DNA from: Epiperipatus broadwayi
Taxonomy: Eukaryota > Onychophora > Udeonychophora > Euonychophora > Peripatidae
Length of the DNA stretch: 64,000 bases
Assembly: GCA_028023455.1 (NCBI GenBank)
Contig: JAQFVV010000185.1
Location: forward strand, 1,191,239 to 1,255,238
Direction of reading: 5' to 3'
Under the pieces are notes generated by a model. It saw only the letters and a list, made by a program, of their open reading frames with translations, did not search any database and was not told the DNA's origin. This document shows, piece after piece, positions 13,476 to 24,854 of the stretch. Positions within the stretch are counted from its first letter, which is position 1, and each line of letters starts with the position of its first letter. The position numbers were made by a program, and so were the translations under genes.

Positions 13476-13613
13476 ACATTCATATTTACATAATCGAGGA
13501 AATATATAGAATGGATATCGAATAAATGAAACGTAAATGCAGCCGTATAGTTTAAAATTATTTATTAATACATTTTAATAAAATCATTGACTAATAATAT
13601 TTTATGGACTAAC

Positions 13614-13812
13614 AGCTTCCGTAGCGGGATTTGCGACATGACTATATTTTAAAGAATACATTTATTTATTTAGACATTACTTTACATTGAGGATTTCAGT
13701 AGTGGTATTTCTGATACTGTAATGTTTACAAAAGGAATACATTTATTTGTTTAGACATTATTTTATCTTGAGGACTCAGTAGCGGTATTTCCGATACTGT
13801 AATGTTTACAAA
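13614..13812. repeat. Short tandem repeat, ~80-bp unit, 2.5 copies
   Basis: Units at 13,614-13,690, 13,691-13,771 and a partial one at 13,772-13,812. Shared words are TAGCGGTATTTCCGATACTG (third unit; second unit TAGTGGTATTTCTGATACTG) and GAATACATTTATTTGTTTAG. Unit 1 is the most diverged. The differences between units 2 and 3 include CG to TG changes. Confidence 0.8.
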
Positions 13813-13990
13813 GAAAATTCACTTGTTTGAAGGCTTAATCTAGCTACCTAAAATTCTCGAGTAAGTATTTCTAATGCATGCCTTGGGGAATTTATACCTT
13901 TGCAATGCAAGAGTCTAAGTAAGATTTAAGAGTAGCGGCAGACATATATTTATTTAATTAAAATATTTATTTTATGACTAAGGGAAAACA

Positions 13991-13996
13991 TTTATT
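13991..13996 (-). promoter_or_regulatory. Polyadenylation signal AATAAA
   Basis: Canonical hexamer on the minus strand about 85 bases after the stop codon of the candidate two-exon gene. In AT-rich DNA this hexamer is common, so it is only supportive. Confidence 0.3.
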
Positions 13997-14077
13997 TGAG
14001 AGTGAATTATGAAGATAATGCAGAGGTGGAGTGATATATAGAATAATAAAACTAAGTAAAGGAACACGTGGTGCGCT

Positions 14078-15049
14078 TTAGAAAGGCGATATGGAATGGC
14101 AGTATATTGAAACTGCAATGCCGCGAATGAGTTTATAAGATTGTCGGGCTGGTCTCTGCCATGGTCCGATGAAGTAAGGTGTCACATAAGCATAACCAGG
14201 GACAAGCAGTCCGTGTCGCAGTTTGCCGGCTGGCAGCATGACGTTGTCAAGTCCTACGGGAGCACCCATTATGCCCGCTTGTGTAGGACGACTGAGGTTA
14301 ATTTCAACCCTGAAGAATCCGGAAATTTCACGGCGGAATGGGTCATCATGTCTCTAAAACATAACACATGTATAATGTATAAACGATTATGATGAGATTT
14401 TAAATAGATTTCTAACTCGGCCCTACGTTATCAACATTTACTAAAGAACGTTGGCGACTCTCAAAGAAATGTAATTTGATGGAATTATTCATTAAGATTT
14501 AATATATACAAAACATATCTAAACTGGGAATGATTACAACTAATATGCCAGCCATTTGCGAAGTTGTAGACCCCTGCATTACAATAAATGAAGCATTGAA
14601 TGCGTGTCGATTTATATGAAAGTTAAGTTAGTTAGGAAAGTAAATATTAATAAAAATTTGACACGCATTTATTGTTTTAAGCGATCATAGATTTAAACTT
14701 TGAAAATTGAGACAATTATGAGCATTCAATAATTAAATAATAACTATAGATAAAAATGTAGATTATAGAAATCCGCACCCAAGAAAGATAGAGTGAGGTA
14801 AGCTAGATTATTAGAGACATTTACACATTACATTAATTATTCAATTTTATTTATACAAATGATAGTTTTACATTTTATAATTTAGATAATTAATATGAAG
14901 AAGAGCTATAGCATGTTATTAGAGTACTCTAGAGTTTGAACACAGACAGGTACCTGTTTTATAAGAAGTTTTCCGAGTCCATTGTTTAGTAGCAAATAGT
15001 TCATGAGTGGCAATTCTTTCTTGTATTTAGATATTTCATTTAATTTCAT
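14078..15049 (-). CDS. Candidate two-exon gene, 123 residues, unknown function
   Basis: I do not recognise this protein. Exon 1 (15,049-14,954) starts at an ATG in an excellent initiation context (GCTGCCGCCATGA) and encodes 32 residues beginning MKLNEISKYKKELPL. It ends at CAG|GTACCT. The intron (14,953-14,354, 600 bp) ends in TTATGTTTTAG. Exon 2 (14,353-14,078) joins in phase 0 and adds 91 residues, starting RHDDPFRREISGFFR and including GLDNVMLPAGKLRHG and YVTPYFIGPWQRPAR, then TAA. An AATAAA lies about 85 bases past the stop (minus strand, 13,996-13,991). Exon 2 is about half GC in a roughly 25% GC background, which supports coding. The frame is also open upstream of the ATG (residues EDLLPELNEKAAAA) back to a TAA near 15,105, so a longer form cannot be excluded. 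The protein is basic and proline/glycine-containing, with no clear signal peptide or membrane span. The antisense frame 14,141-14,392 is taken as its shadow. Caveat: the donor lies in a palindrome (CAGGTACCTG), so strand evidence there is weak. Confidence 0.45.
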
Positions 15050-15299
15050 GGCGGCAGCAGCTTTCTCATTCAGTTCAGGCAGCAGATCTTCATGGTGAAT
15101 TTACGATGGGCAATCGAAAGTTCGGCATCCGATAGGCCATATCCCGATGGAGAATAATCTAGGTGCTTTACTCAGTCATACCTTGGCAGGAACAAATTAT
15201 TTTTATTATTTTTGGAGACTCTCAGTGATCGAGAGCAAAGCTAAAGTTTTAAGTGCTTGTCTCCAGCAAGTCTAAGGTGGCCTCTTTTTTTTTATCTTG

Positions 15300-17940
15300 A
15301 TCTTTCACATTTTTGTTAAGATATTTTTAGGTTCTACTTAATCTGTCCTGAGGATAATCAATGCATTTTGTTGGTTTTTAATTAAAGAAAACTGCCGTTC
15401 TATTGTTTACATTTTACATTTACTAATTACATTTTGGGGAATTTTCTTTAATTAATCTATTATATATCACTGACTGATGCTTTTAAATTTCAAAGACAAA
15501 AAGGGAACATAAGATTATTTTAACTTTTAATTAAATATTACATCAGATTTTTTTAGAATTATTATTAAACGAAATTTAAACAAAGCAATAAATACGAACT
15601 TTATAATCCAAAATAAATGATTAAAATTATTCAAAATTATATAACTAAAAGAAATCTAAATTATACTATTTTATCTCTATTTATTGCCTTTAATTTGAGA
15701 TCGAAATGTGTGCGTGTTTATGCTAAATTCTATATATATATTTATACATTTTTAATATTGCTACACACACAATTCGATACCAAAAAGTTTAAATTTGGGC
15801 GGGATAGATCGGTCAGTGAGAGACGACAGAAAAAGGTGAAACTTAAGATTCGAATACGAATCTTACTGTTTCAATATATATATATATATTATAACTGCAT
15901 GGATTGTGTGTATATATTTATAAATATTTAAATATATATATTTGTTATAAAGTTTCATTGCTTCGAAATGTTTTATTTTACTTTTAAACAGTTAGTTCAA
16001 ATTTTAATGATTAAAAGCTACATTCTTTCAATAAGCTTTCAGTTCGTCCTTTCCCAAAGACAATGGGGAAAATTTTATTAATTAGCAACCTTATCGAGAT
16101 AATGTATCTAAAATCAATTAGTAAAAATTTGTAACATTGATAATGCAAGAAGCTTTAGCCTGAAGGCATCTAAAGTCAGAATAGGTAGGAAAACAGAGGA
16201 CAGTATAAATAGCCTGAAAAAGTTTGGAGAAAGAGAAGCCATATTTGTTTTGAAAGAAGTGCTACTAAAATTTATGTGCATCTTAAATTATGAATTCCTA
16301 TAGTGTCTCCATCATGATGAGGGGCTAACTTTGGTAATCTGACTGCTGGGCCCGAAGTCCCCAGAAGATCTTTAATATAGCTGCTAAACTAAACTTTTTC
16401 CATGCCAATCATGCTGCCAAAACCTGAAAGAGTTAATCAAAATGCTATTCAAATAATTGAAAATGCACACCTACATTTCAACCAAATCAGATTCTACCAT
16501 GTACACTAAGAAACAAGCCATGGAACGACAGGTAAAATCTTTTCTTTTGAACCACAACTTTCTGGACAATTCTAAACTTTAAGTTAAAACAATTTTTAAG
16601 CTATCTACTGTAAAATTTTCTTTTTATTTATGCTATCTTAAATTATGTAGTAATTCTCTATCTTAATCTCTAGTCTTTAACATTAGTATTATGTTAACTT
16701 TCTTTTTTTTCTTACAATGGGAGTTCATTTATCTAACCTTATTATATATTTTCTAGATGATTATTAATACCATTTATTTTTGATTATATGCCAATAATAC
16801 TTCAACTTGACAATCATTTCTTTCATTACATGTATCTCATGAAAATAATATAATATTAAGTTTGATAGTAAATTTTGCCTATTGGAACTAATTTAAGATG
16901 GTTCTATTAATTGTTGAGTTCAAAAAATTATACAATTTTTGCTATTTTTTATTAATGGCTAATAGTAAATTATTAGCCCAGTTTATAACCTATGCCCTGG
17001 CTATATTCTGGAGTTTTCCCCCAATATTGATTCATTCATATTAATAATGTTATAATGTTTTGCAAAAGGTCGATAAATGAATTTAATGTTAATATATTCT
17101 AAGTTAAAGTGTATACTTTATATTCAGGAAGTGCATGATATTTAGGGTATAATTAATATAACTTCTCATTGCATTAAGTACTTTTGGTTAAAGCACTTTT
17201 GACTTTAATTTAACTTGGTCAGGTCATCACATAGAGCATTCCTTATAAAAAATGGGTTTTATTATTTAAACATGATGATTATCAAGTCATCATTTCTGAA
17301 CATTGCTGACATGAGCCATCTCCTGCCTCATAGGCTTGTCCTCGGTGGTATTATTATTATTATTACTTTAATTCCATAAGAAGAAAGCACTTGCTCATTC
17401 ATATTGGAACACCAAAGGTTTGTGGCTATGACCCAGCCTGGCTTTCCCTGTGTTCCACGGATTTTTCATGGGGCATAAAAGACTTGTAAAACACAAGCCA
17501 CCCTCCTACTTAAATCACTGACAAGCCATTATCTCTCATATTCATTTTTATAGCTTATAAGATGTCAGTACCATTTATTTCTCAGTTCCAGTAAAGCCCA
17601 CTCTCATGCTCATAAATCTTGATGAATTGATTTCATTAAAGTGAAACAGATTCATATTCATGTATAATTAAGTAAGTTTTCTATCAAATATTAAAGTTAT
17701 GCCCTAAATACTTATCTTGCTCTTTGTGAATTGATTTACGAATGTGAAGATGAATCTCACATTTTTTCTTATGGAATTAGAATAATAATTTCTGTCAAAG
17801 CCAAATACCTTTATCTACCTTTATTTACTTGTCAGGGCATAGACACGTATAATCTTCCTATAATATTATGTAATAGTTATTGGCATATAATAACGACTGC
17901 CATTCTTATTGTAAATTATAAATTCCTTTTAAAGACTAGA
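15300..17940. other. AT-rich stretch, no firm gene
   Basis: Mostly featureless. A short frame at 16,402-16,509 (ATG to TAA, 35 residues, ending FNQIRFYHVH) is followed by CGACAG|GTAAAA, a donor-like site, but no partner exon is visible. The patch at 17,340-17,540 has more GC (ATT run, then GGAACACC...TGTTCC) and may be an old repeat. The 104-codon frame at 15,617 is AT-rich noise with TA repeats. Confidence 0.35.
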
Positions 17941-17942
17941 GG

Positions 17943-17945
<3 letters not shown>

Positions 17946-18002
<57 letters not shown>

Positions 18003-18003
18003 A
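17946..18003. repeat. (TA)n microsatellite
   Basis: Nearly uninterrupted TA repeat with one TTA break. Confidence 0.95.
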
Positions 18004-18107
18004 TATTACTCATACAAGATGAACAAATATTTATTATTATTATTAAACATTTTATTAACACATTTGGTTTTTAACTTTTTTTATTATTCAATAATTATTT
18101 TAATATT

Positions 18108-18415
18108 AATACTCACTGTCTGTATTGGCAACTGGAACATACATATATTAATTGACTTATATATATATATATCCTTAGTTATTTTATTATACGTTATTAG
18201 AGTCAGGTCAGGGGTCTCACATCATCATCATCCTGTGAGCTAGTTTCTTGGCGCATAGTCACGTACCATCGACATATGTCATCCATTGATTTGATTTGAG
18301 CTCGTGAGTTGGATTTGAATTCAGTTTGGTCTGGAGTAAAATCTTTGGTTAGACTGGGTTTGAATCCGACTTTGAGTTTAGATTGCTTGTTGGGTGGTGT
18401 GTCCGGTATAATATA
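18108..18415 (+). repeat. Dispersed repeat R2 (SINE-like), copy 1
   Basis: It shares CTGTCTGTATTGGCAACT at its left end, TTATTAGAGTC or AGAGTCTAATA inside, GGGTTTGAAT/TTTGAATTCAGTT blocks and a terminal CCGGTAYAATATA with the copy at 55,965-56,255. Two GGTTTGAATCC-like blocks about 50 bases apart resemble pol III B boxes (GGTTCRANYCC) with the internal CpG decayed to TG. The CATCATCATCATCC stretch is specific to this copy. I suspect a tRNA-derived SINE or the terminus of a larger element; no coding capacity. Confidence 0.55.
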
Positions 18416-18744
18416 TATATATATAAGATTTTGCATGTTCGTTTATATATATATGAAAACAAAGTCTGCTCTATCCTTTTTGGATGAAGTTAAAATTAAT
18501 ATTTAAGTATAACATAAAGCTTTACTATCTATTAAATGAATAGTTAGATATTATTGTGGCTAGAAACAATCTAATAAAATTATTTTACTCTATGATTTAT
18601 ATAGTCATCGTTTTATATTTTCTATTATATATATATATAATAAACAGTCCATTATTAAATAAAGAAAAAAATGAAAATATTTATTGTACACAAGTAAACT
18701 TATTTTTTACTTTCGAAGATTAACTGAAACACAGGCTTGTTATA

Positions 18745-19075
18745 TACCTGTGGCTATATATATGTAATATAGGGTATATGAGCACAGACTTTCACACCAC
18801 CCACCTCTCTCCACTCTATCTAATAACACTGATACACCTAAACACATATATGCTGAAAAGATAAATAATCACCAATATACGTATTTCATGCTAAACCAGC
18901 AATCATCAGTTGGTCCAGACTATCATCTTTACACACATATATAGTATAAATGCTCATATATATATTAAGATAGACTATCCTCATAGTTTAATGGACAGGC
19001 TTCAATCCACTCCACACTCCAACTCTTCAACCATCCATCTAAATTATTTAATAATGAAACAACTTTTAAACAAAT
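18745..19075 (-). repeat. Dispersed repeat R1 (SINE-like), single minus copy
   Basis: It shares CAGTTGGTCCAGACTATCATC, ATGGACAGGCTTCAATCCA and the TTTCATGCTAAACCAGCA block with both arms of the foldbacks at 34.3-34.8 and 38.05-38.6 kb. In better-preserved copies the strand-correct 3' part contains GGGTTCAAATCCC, a perfect pol III B box, followed by TTATATATA. The 76-codon frame at 18,910 is part of this repeat. Confidence 0.65.
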
Positions 19076-19671
19076 CAATGAAAATTTTCATTTTTTATGT
19101 ATACACAAAAAAGAAGCTTTTATGGCAGATCAAACCTTGATTTTTCATCCCGGCTATCATTTTTATTGAAACGGAAAAAGGGCGGTATGGAGACCTGGCA
19201 AAATAGGCGAGACTTTGGAAACGTTTTATACTATAAAAGACTGTACTAATAAAATATTTTTTTTCTTTTTCTTTTTTGATATAATAGAAAGTTTCCTATA
19301 AGATGAGAAAGCTATTATTATGTTATATATTTCTTAATATTTGAATCAAGCATGGTCGTGAAATAAGAAAATATGCACGTCTAGATAATTTTAAGTTGCC
19401 CATCTTTATCTGAACAATATGACATGGGTTCTAGTATATAAATGTGATTGCATAAAAAAGAGTTATGTTATTTTAGCCTAAAGACTACATTTTTTTTCAA
19501 ACATGAATCTGTCTAATGTGAAAAAAAAAGTCAAATAGAAAAGAAATGTGAGTAAATTGCAATAGTGAAAGTTAAAAATTAAAATTAAGAGAGCGACCAA
19601 CAATTTTCAGAATCAGTCTTATTTTATTATAAAAACATTATTACTATTAGCAAGAAGACAACTCAACATTC

Positions 19672-19891
19672 AACATCAATTAATATAGAGCAAAACTCTC
19701 CATACAGTATTGCCACCTGTGCTAAACAGAGTAATCAATGGATGCCAGAAGGCTTGTGCATCCATTGATTACTCTGTTTAGAACAGGTGGCAATACTGTA
19801 TGGAGAGTTTTGCTCTGTTTATCAACAATTAATGTGCTAGTATAGGAAATGTGATCATGTGATGCTTAATGGTTTAACATCAATTAATATA
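19672..19891. mobile_element. Hairpin insertion flanked by 16-bp direct repeats
   Basis: AACATCAATTAATATA occurs at 19,672-19,687 and again at 19,876-19,891. Between them lies a hairpin with arms of about 58 bases (GAGCAAAACTCTCCATACAG ... CTGTATGGAGAGTTTTGCTC) and a 14-base loop (CCAGAAGGCTTGTG), followed by about 57 bases of other sequence. The arms are almost identical (CTGTGCTAAAC / GTTTAGAACAG is the main difference). This looks like a non-autonomous hairpin element with its target-site duplication. No coding frame, family not recognised. Confidence 0.7.
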
Positions 19892-20825
19892 ATCTATTTC
19901 CAAAAATTAGATATATATCTTTGTATAAATTCATAAATAAAATAACTTAGTTAACTTTTTCCATATTTTTTTTATTTTTATATGTTTTATATATTCTTAA
20001 TTTGTTCTTGGACAAGTTAAGAGTAACATTTTTTATTTTAATTACTTAATATTTTTGTCTACTGTATTATATATTTATATATTACATGGTTTTTAATCCA
20101 AATAATCTGAGTTTGCACAATCTATATGAAGTATAAATCAAGTTAATATATAATAGTATATTTAAGTGCCTGTAAATATTTATTGTCTGTGTCTTATAAA
20201 ACATATTATTATTAAATAAATTTTATTTAAAACTATTGGTGAAGTTGAGTTTGTTGTTTTGTTTCAAACATTCCAATTGTTATATGCGTATAGGCATGAT
20301 GTATATAAGCTCACAATCAAGTAAAAAAACTATATGCTAAATTTATGCACATTACTGAGATTTTGTTTAAACATAATAATGGTATAGAAAGGGCTGAGAA
20401 GATTTGTTTCTTTGCAGAATTGGTTACATTGAATTCATATTGTGGTTTAATATATAAAAATCAAATCTGATTTTTGATAGAAAAAAAATAAAGGAAAATA
20501 TACATGATTGTAGTGTGAGTTAAGGTTTGTTGGATAATGCTTGAGATTGAATAAGTGCATGTATGTTGAGTTATCTCTTATTATAAAAAAATATTGTTTA
20601 TTACCCAGATTGATGATATACTATGAAAATGAACATGGATGTAGCATTTTTATGTATCACAATAATTGTTTGATTTAATATGAAATGTGAATTAATAACC
20701 ATCACATAATTATCACGTCCATATACACAATATGCACATTGCAGATTCTGTGATCCCAATTATCCATAGTTTGCTTAATCTCACTATCATATTTGTCATA
20801 GATAAATGATATTACAACATGGAAT

Positions 20826-21275
<450 letters not shown>

Positions 21276-21996
21276 GCTTTATGACTTTAATATAGTAAGG
21301 TTTTATTGTAGACTAGGTCTTAATTTACACACTATAATGTGTTAGTTCATCAAACTATGTAAGATTTTTTCTCTTCATATGAGGATTAAGATATTTCTAA
21401 AACATAGTTATATTTTCTTTTTAACTGATCTAATATTTTATTTCAATTCAAATTTCTAGTGGAATCAGCTTTTAATTTGTTTAAGAGTGTGCCAGAGTCT
21501 ATAGACCCACTAATTGTTGACAAATCACAATGTGTAGATATGCAATAAATAATTAAAATGTAAGATTGGGATTATGTTTTCTTGTCACTTAATTAATCTG
21601 TTATCTGAATTTTCCCCAGGCTTTAAACAAGCATATTGGCATAGGTAATTTATACATTTCTCAAAACTTACTAATAAAATCTAATGAATTAAAATGAAGA
21701 ACATACAATAAAAGCTTTATCTTAATGGTAAATATTTTATTACGATAAATTCAAATATTTAAATGAGAATTATTAATAAAATGGAAAGAATATACATCTG
21801 ATCATTTATATAGTAATATTAATCAAATAAATAATCCTTCCTATTTTAATTGTCCTCTTACATTTTTTTTAGGAAGCAATGAATGGATAAAATGAATGTC
21901 TTTATTGATATTTGAAATTCATAGTTAAAGTTTGTAGTTAAACATAGTTTGCAAACATTAAATTAGACACAAGTTAGGGTATGAATAATAACTTAC

Positions 21997-22177
21997 TAGT
22001 AAGTTCTTCTGGATTATGTAGATCATAGATTATTATAGCATACATGTATTTCTTGGGATGTAGAGCACTATGGTATTTAATGTCAATTTTTCTGTTGATA
22101 TTTTCATGTTGCTGGCCCATAGTAAGGAGAGACTCGGAAGCTTTTTGGAGTGACCTCTTTATGACAAAAGAAGGTGT
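21997..22177 (-). CDS. Possible internal coding exon, unknown protein
   Basis: A 181-bp open stretch on the minus strand is bounded by TTTGCAG| (acceptor, ends at 22,178) and |GTAAGT (donor, from 21,996). It encodes about 60 residues including SLQKASESLLTMGQQ and RKIDIKYHSALHPKKYM and YDLHNPEEL, a composition typical of real protein rather than AT noise. I recognise no domain and find no partner exon in the window. The donor lies in a perfect palindrome (ACTTACTAGTAAGT), so it is equally a donor on the other strand. The competing minus frame 22,104-22,325 covers the same DNA in another phase. Could be an exon of a gene with long introns, or a repeat fragment. Confidence 0.3.
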
Positions 22178-22225
22178 CTGCAAATGCTCTGGTTTTTACT
22201 TCTACATGATGGCTTGGTTCAGCAT

Positions 22226-22260
22226 ATGAGTAATCCTGGATAGAGGCATTTTCTCTATCC
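22226..22260. repeat. 12-bp stem hairpin
   Basis: TCCTGGATAGAG, a 7-base loop (GCATTTT), then CTCTATCCAGGA: a perfect stem. Isolated; role unknown. Confidence 0.85.
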
Positions 22261-22789
22261 AGGACCCAAGGAAACAAACACACAAAAGAACAAGACTCAC
22301 ATTTGTCTGCATTAGTTTTATACAATGGTCAGTTTTAGACTTCTGTGCATATTATTTTCATCTTTTGTTTTATTATTGAAATACAAGTTGATAATCGTGT
22401 ACATTTCTTTTTGATTTTTACCTTAAGTCTTTTTTTTTATAAATTCTTTCAACCATATTTAATTCAGTAAAAATATGATTGTAATCACTTGCATTTAGAA
22501 TATTTGTTTTTTTTTGTTTATCTGGATACATATTTCTCTCTCTTCCAACTTTAACTTTAATTAAATAGATTATATCAAACACAAATAACATCCATTGTAT
22601 GTATCTAAAAATAAATTATGCTAACTAAAAAGGAAATCTAATGTATGTCTATTGAATGATTTTTAAATTCTACTTCTTTTAGATTTTAAATATTACCAAA
22701 GCTACCACTTTTGAGCAATAAATATACATATAGCTCAAAAGTGTATGTATATATATATATATATATCATCAACCATTATATATATATCA

Positions 22790-23248
22790 TCAACCATTAT
22801 CAATCCACTGCAGGATGAAGGTCTCTCCAAGTTTAATCCATCTTCTTCGATCTTTAGCTTCTGTTCTCCACATCACCCCTGCACACTTTCTTAATTCATC
22901 CATCCATCTCACATGTGGACTGTTTCTGGGTCTTTTACAATGTCTTGGAATCCAATTTAAAATTTCAATTGTCCATCTATTATCATCTCTTCTAGAAATA
23001 TGTCCAGCCCAACTCCACTTCAATCTTTTAATTTTTTCAATGAGGTCAGTATCACCTGTTTGTTCTCTTACACATACATTGTGTTTTCGATCTCTTCTTG
23101 TTACTCCCAACATACATCTATCCATACTTCTTTGAGTGGTATGAAGTCTCTGTATTGTTTTTCTATTAAGTGTCCAAGTCTCAGATTCATAAGTAAGAAC
23201 TGGTAAAACACATTTGTTAAAAACCTTCCTTTTCAAACACACAGGCAT
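22790..23248 (-). pseudogene. RTE C-terminal domain
   Basis: 152-residue frame continuing from the RT: NKCVLPVLTYESETWTL (YGSETWT block with one change), HTTQRSMDRCMLGVTRRDR, LKWSWAGHISRRDDNRWT (the WAGH...RW block) and RRWIKLGETFILQWIDNG at the end. The family length and end are normal, so this is the true C-terminus. It is joined to the RT frame across a short gap (23,249-23,297) with a frameshift. Confidence 0.9.
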
Positions 23249-23297
23249 ATTTCATTTTAGTGTCAAGTTATTTCTAACAAAAGCATTCCAACCAAAT

Positions 23298-23981
23298 TTA
23301 ATTCATTCTATGATTAATTTCCTCCATTATGTTTCCATCTGTATTAATAATCTGTCCAATGTATTTGTAACTGTTAACTTCTTCTAATTCATCATAATCA
23401 ATCTTTATTTTCATATTTTGAGCAAATCGATTAAACATTACTTTAGACTTTTTAATATTTATATTTATTCCTACTTTCCTACTTTCATCCGATAACTCCT
23501 GCAACATTTCCAGCAGTTCTGAAGCATTATTTGCAAAAACAACTACATCATCTGCAAAATCTAAATGACTTAAATAATCTCCATTTACTTTCACTCCTTT
23601 AGTTTCCCATTTTAATCCACAAAATACTTCTTGCAGCATGGCTGTAAAAAGTTTTGGATATATGGAGTCACCTTGTCTTACACCTTTCTCAATGTTAACT
23701 TTCCCAGTACCATTATGTAATCTAATTGTTGTTGTTGCATTTTTATAAATATTCTTTAAAATATTACAATATCCTGGATCTATACTTTGATGATCCAATG
23801 CTTTAATCACTAAAGAAATGTTTCTAGAATCAAATGCCTTTTCATAATCTAAAAATCCAAAACATAATGACAACTCATATTCATTTGTCCTTTCTATAAC
23901 TTCTCTTAATAATGGGATACAATCTACTGTATTAAAAACACTTTTAAATCCAGCTTGTTCTCTTGGTTGGTGGAAATCCAA
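23298..23981 (-). pseudogene. RTE reverse transcriptase palm
   Basis: 227-residue open frame with the RT catalytic core largely preserved: REQAGFKSVFNTVDCI (QAGFR block), LCFGFLDYEKAFDS (motif A with its catalytic Asp), GVRQGDSIYPKLFTAML (motif B), HLDFADDVVVFA (motif C, the FADD pair), then SRKVGININIKKSKVMFN and YKYIGQIINTDG (motifs D/E). No catalytic residue appears lost in this segment; inactivation comes from the breaks around it. RT motif style and order are diagnostic of RTE. Confidence 0.92.
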
Positions 23982-24031
23982 TGTTCTCTGTAGACAAGTT
24001 GTAATTTACTTGGTAAAAATTTTATATAAAA

Positions 24032-24370
24032 CTAATAAAAAGCTGATAGATTTGTAATTTCTAATATCTTTTTTATCACATTTTTAAATATTAATATTAT
24101 TACTGCATTCTTCCAATCATCCGCAACATCTTTATCATTTAGACATTTGGTATATAACTTTGGTAATTTTTTTTCTATTTCTTCATCTGCTTCTTTTAAT
24201 ATATCAATTATAATTCTATCATTACTTGGAGCCTTTCCTTTCTTTATACATGTAATTGCATATCTCACTTCTTCATTTAAAATTTTGGGCAATTCGGAAG
24301 ATGTAATAGATGTAGGAGGTACTTGTTCTTTATTAATATATAATTTAATTGATAAAAATCTTCTACACAT
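24032..24370 (-). pseudogene. RTE RT N-terminal (fingers) fragment
   Basis: 112-residue frame with EVRYAITCIKKGKAPSNDRI (the KxGKAxGxDxI block of non-LTR RTs), LYTKCLNDKDVADDWKNAVI (the WKxAxIIxIFKK block) and IFKN. It ends where NYRPISLL should follow; that block is frame-shifted (EITNLSAFY). Confidence 0.8.
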
Positions 24371-24741
24371 TTCATGATGTCATCTCTCTTTTTAGTAATA
24401 ATTCCATCTTTTTTTCTTATTGCAGATATAAATTTCCTACCAATAACAAAATGTTGTTTAACATTCTTGAGACTTTTATTTTCTTCTACAGCTTTCCTTG
24501 CTAGTTCACAGTTATACTTTCTTATATCATTTTCAACTCTTTTCCGCACCATTTTACAAAATTCAAAATATTCAATTCTTTTTAATACATCATTTTTGTA
24601 TATCTTCATATTCATTCTTTTCTTCATAAATTCTCTAGTCTCAGTAGAAATTTTATTAGTCAATTGCTGCTTTTTTCTACCAGCTGTCTTTGTTGCAGTT
24701 TTTAAAAGTGTATTAGTTATTTTCATATTAATTTCATTCAA
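24277..24741 (-). pseudogene. RTE linker region fragment
   Basis: 154-residue frame between endonuclease and RT. Lys-rich, with LTNKISTETREFMKKR and AVEENKSLKNVKQHFVIG blocks. These correspond to the helical linker of RTE proteins (compare 'st.eLie.Rr.lk' and 'a...n..k.vk..l..g'). It overlaps the next frame by about 90 bases because a frameshift lies near 24,300-24,370. No catalytic residues expected here. Confidence 0.7.
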
Positions 24742-24854
24742 ATCTGAATCATGTTCAAAATTTACTAATACTTGAAACCAATTTGTAGGTTGTAATTTAA
24801 ATTCATTTGGATGTTTCTAAAGATTAGGAATATCGACTGTAAATTTTGTTTTTC

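Noticed and set aside
13600-13812. Regularly spaced repeat as a CRISPR array
   Set aside because: Directly abutting ~80-bp units without unique spacers, in a eukaryotic context.
14141-14392. 83-codon plus-strand frame opposite the candidate gene
   Set aside because: Starts at TTG, has no splice or polyadenylation support, and overlaps the minus exon that has all of these. Not fully excluded.
15617-15931. 104-codon plus frame
   Set aside because: Tyr/Ile-rich, crosses TA repeats, no domain or signals.
16402-16509. 35-codon ATG frame followed by a donor-like CGACAG|GTAAAA
   Set aside because: Frame closes 20 bases before the donor and no acceptor or partner exon fits.
18230-18400. A functional tRNA gene
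   Set aside because: B-box-like words are present but no cloverleaf with A box and acceptor stem can be drawn; better explained as a SINE-like repeat.
22104-22325. 73-codon minus frame overlapping the orphan exon
   Set aside because: Different phase from the frame supported by splice-like sites; no domain. Retained only as an alternative reading.
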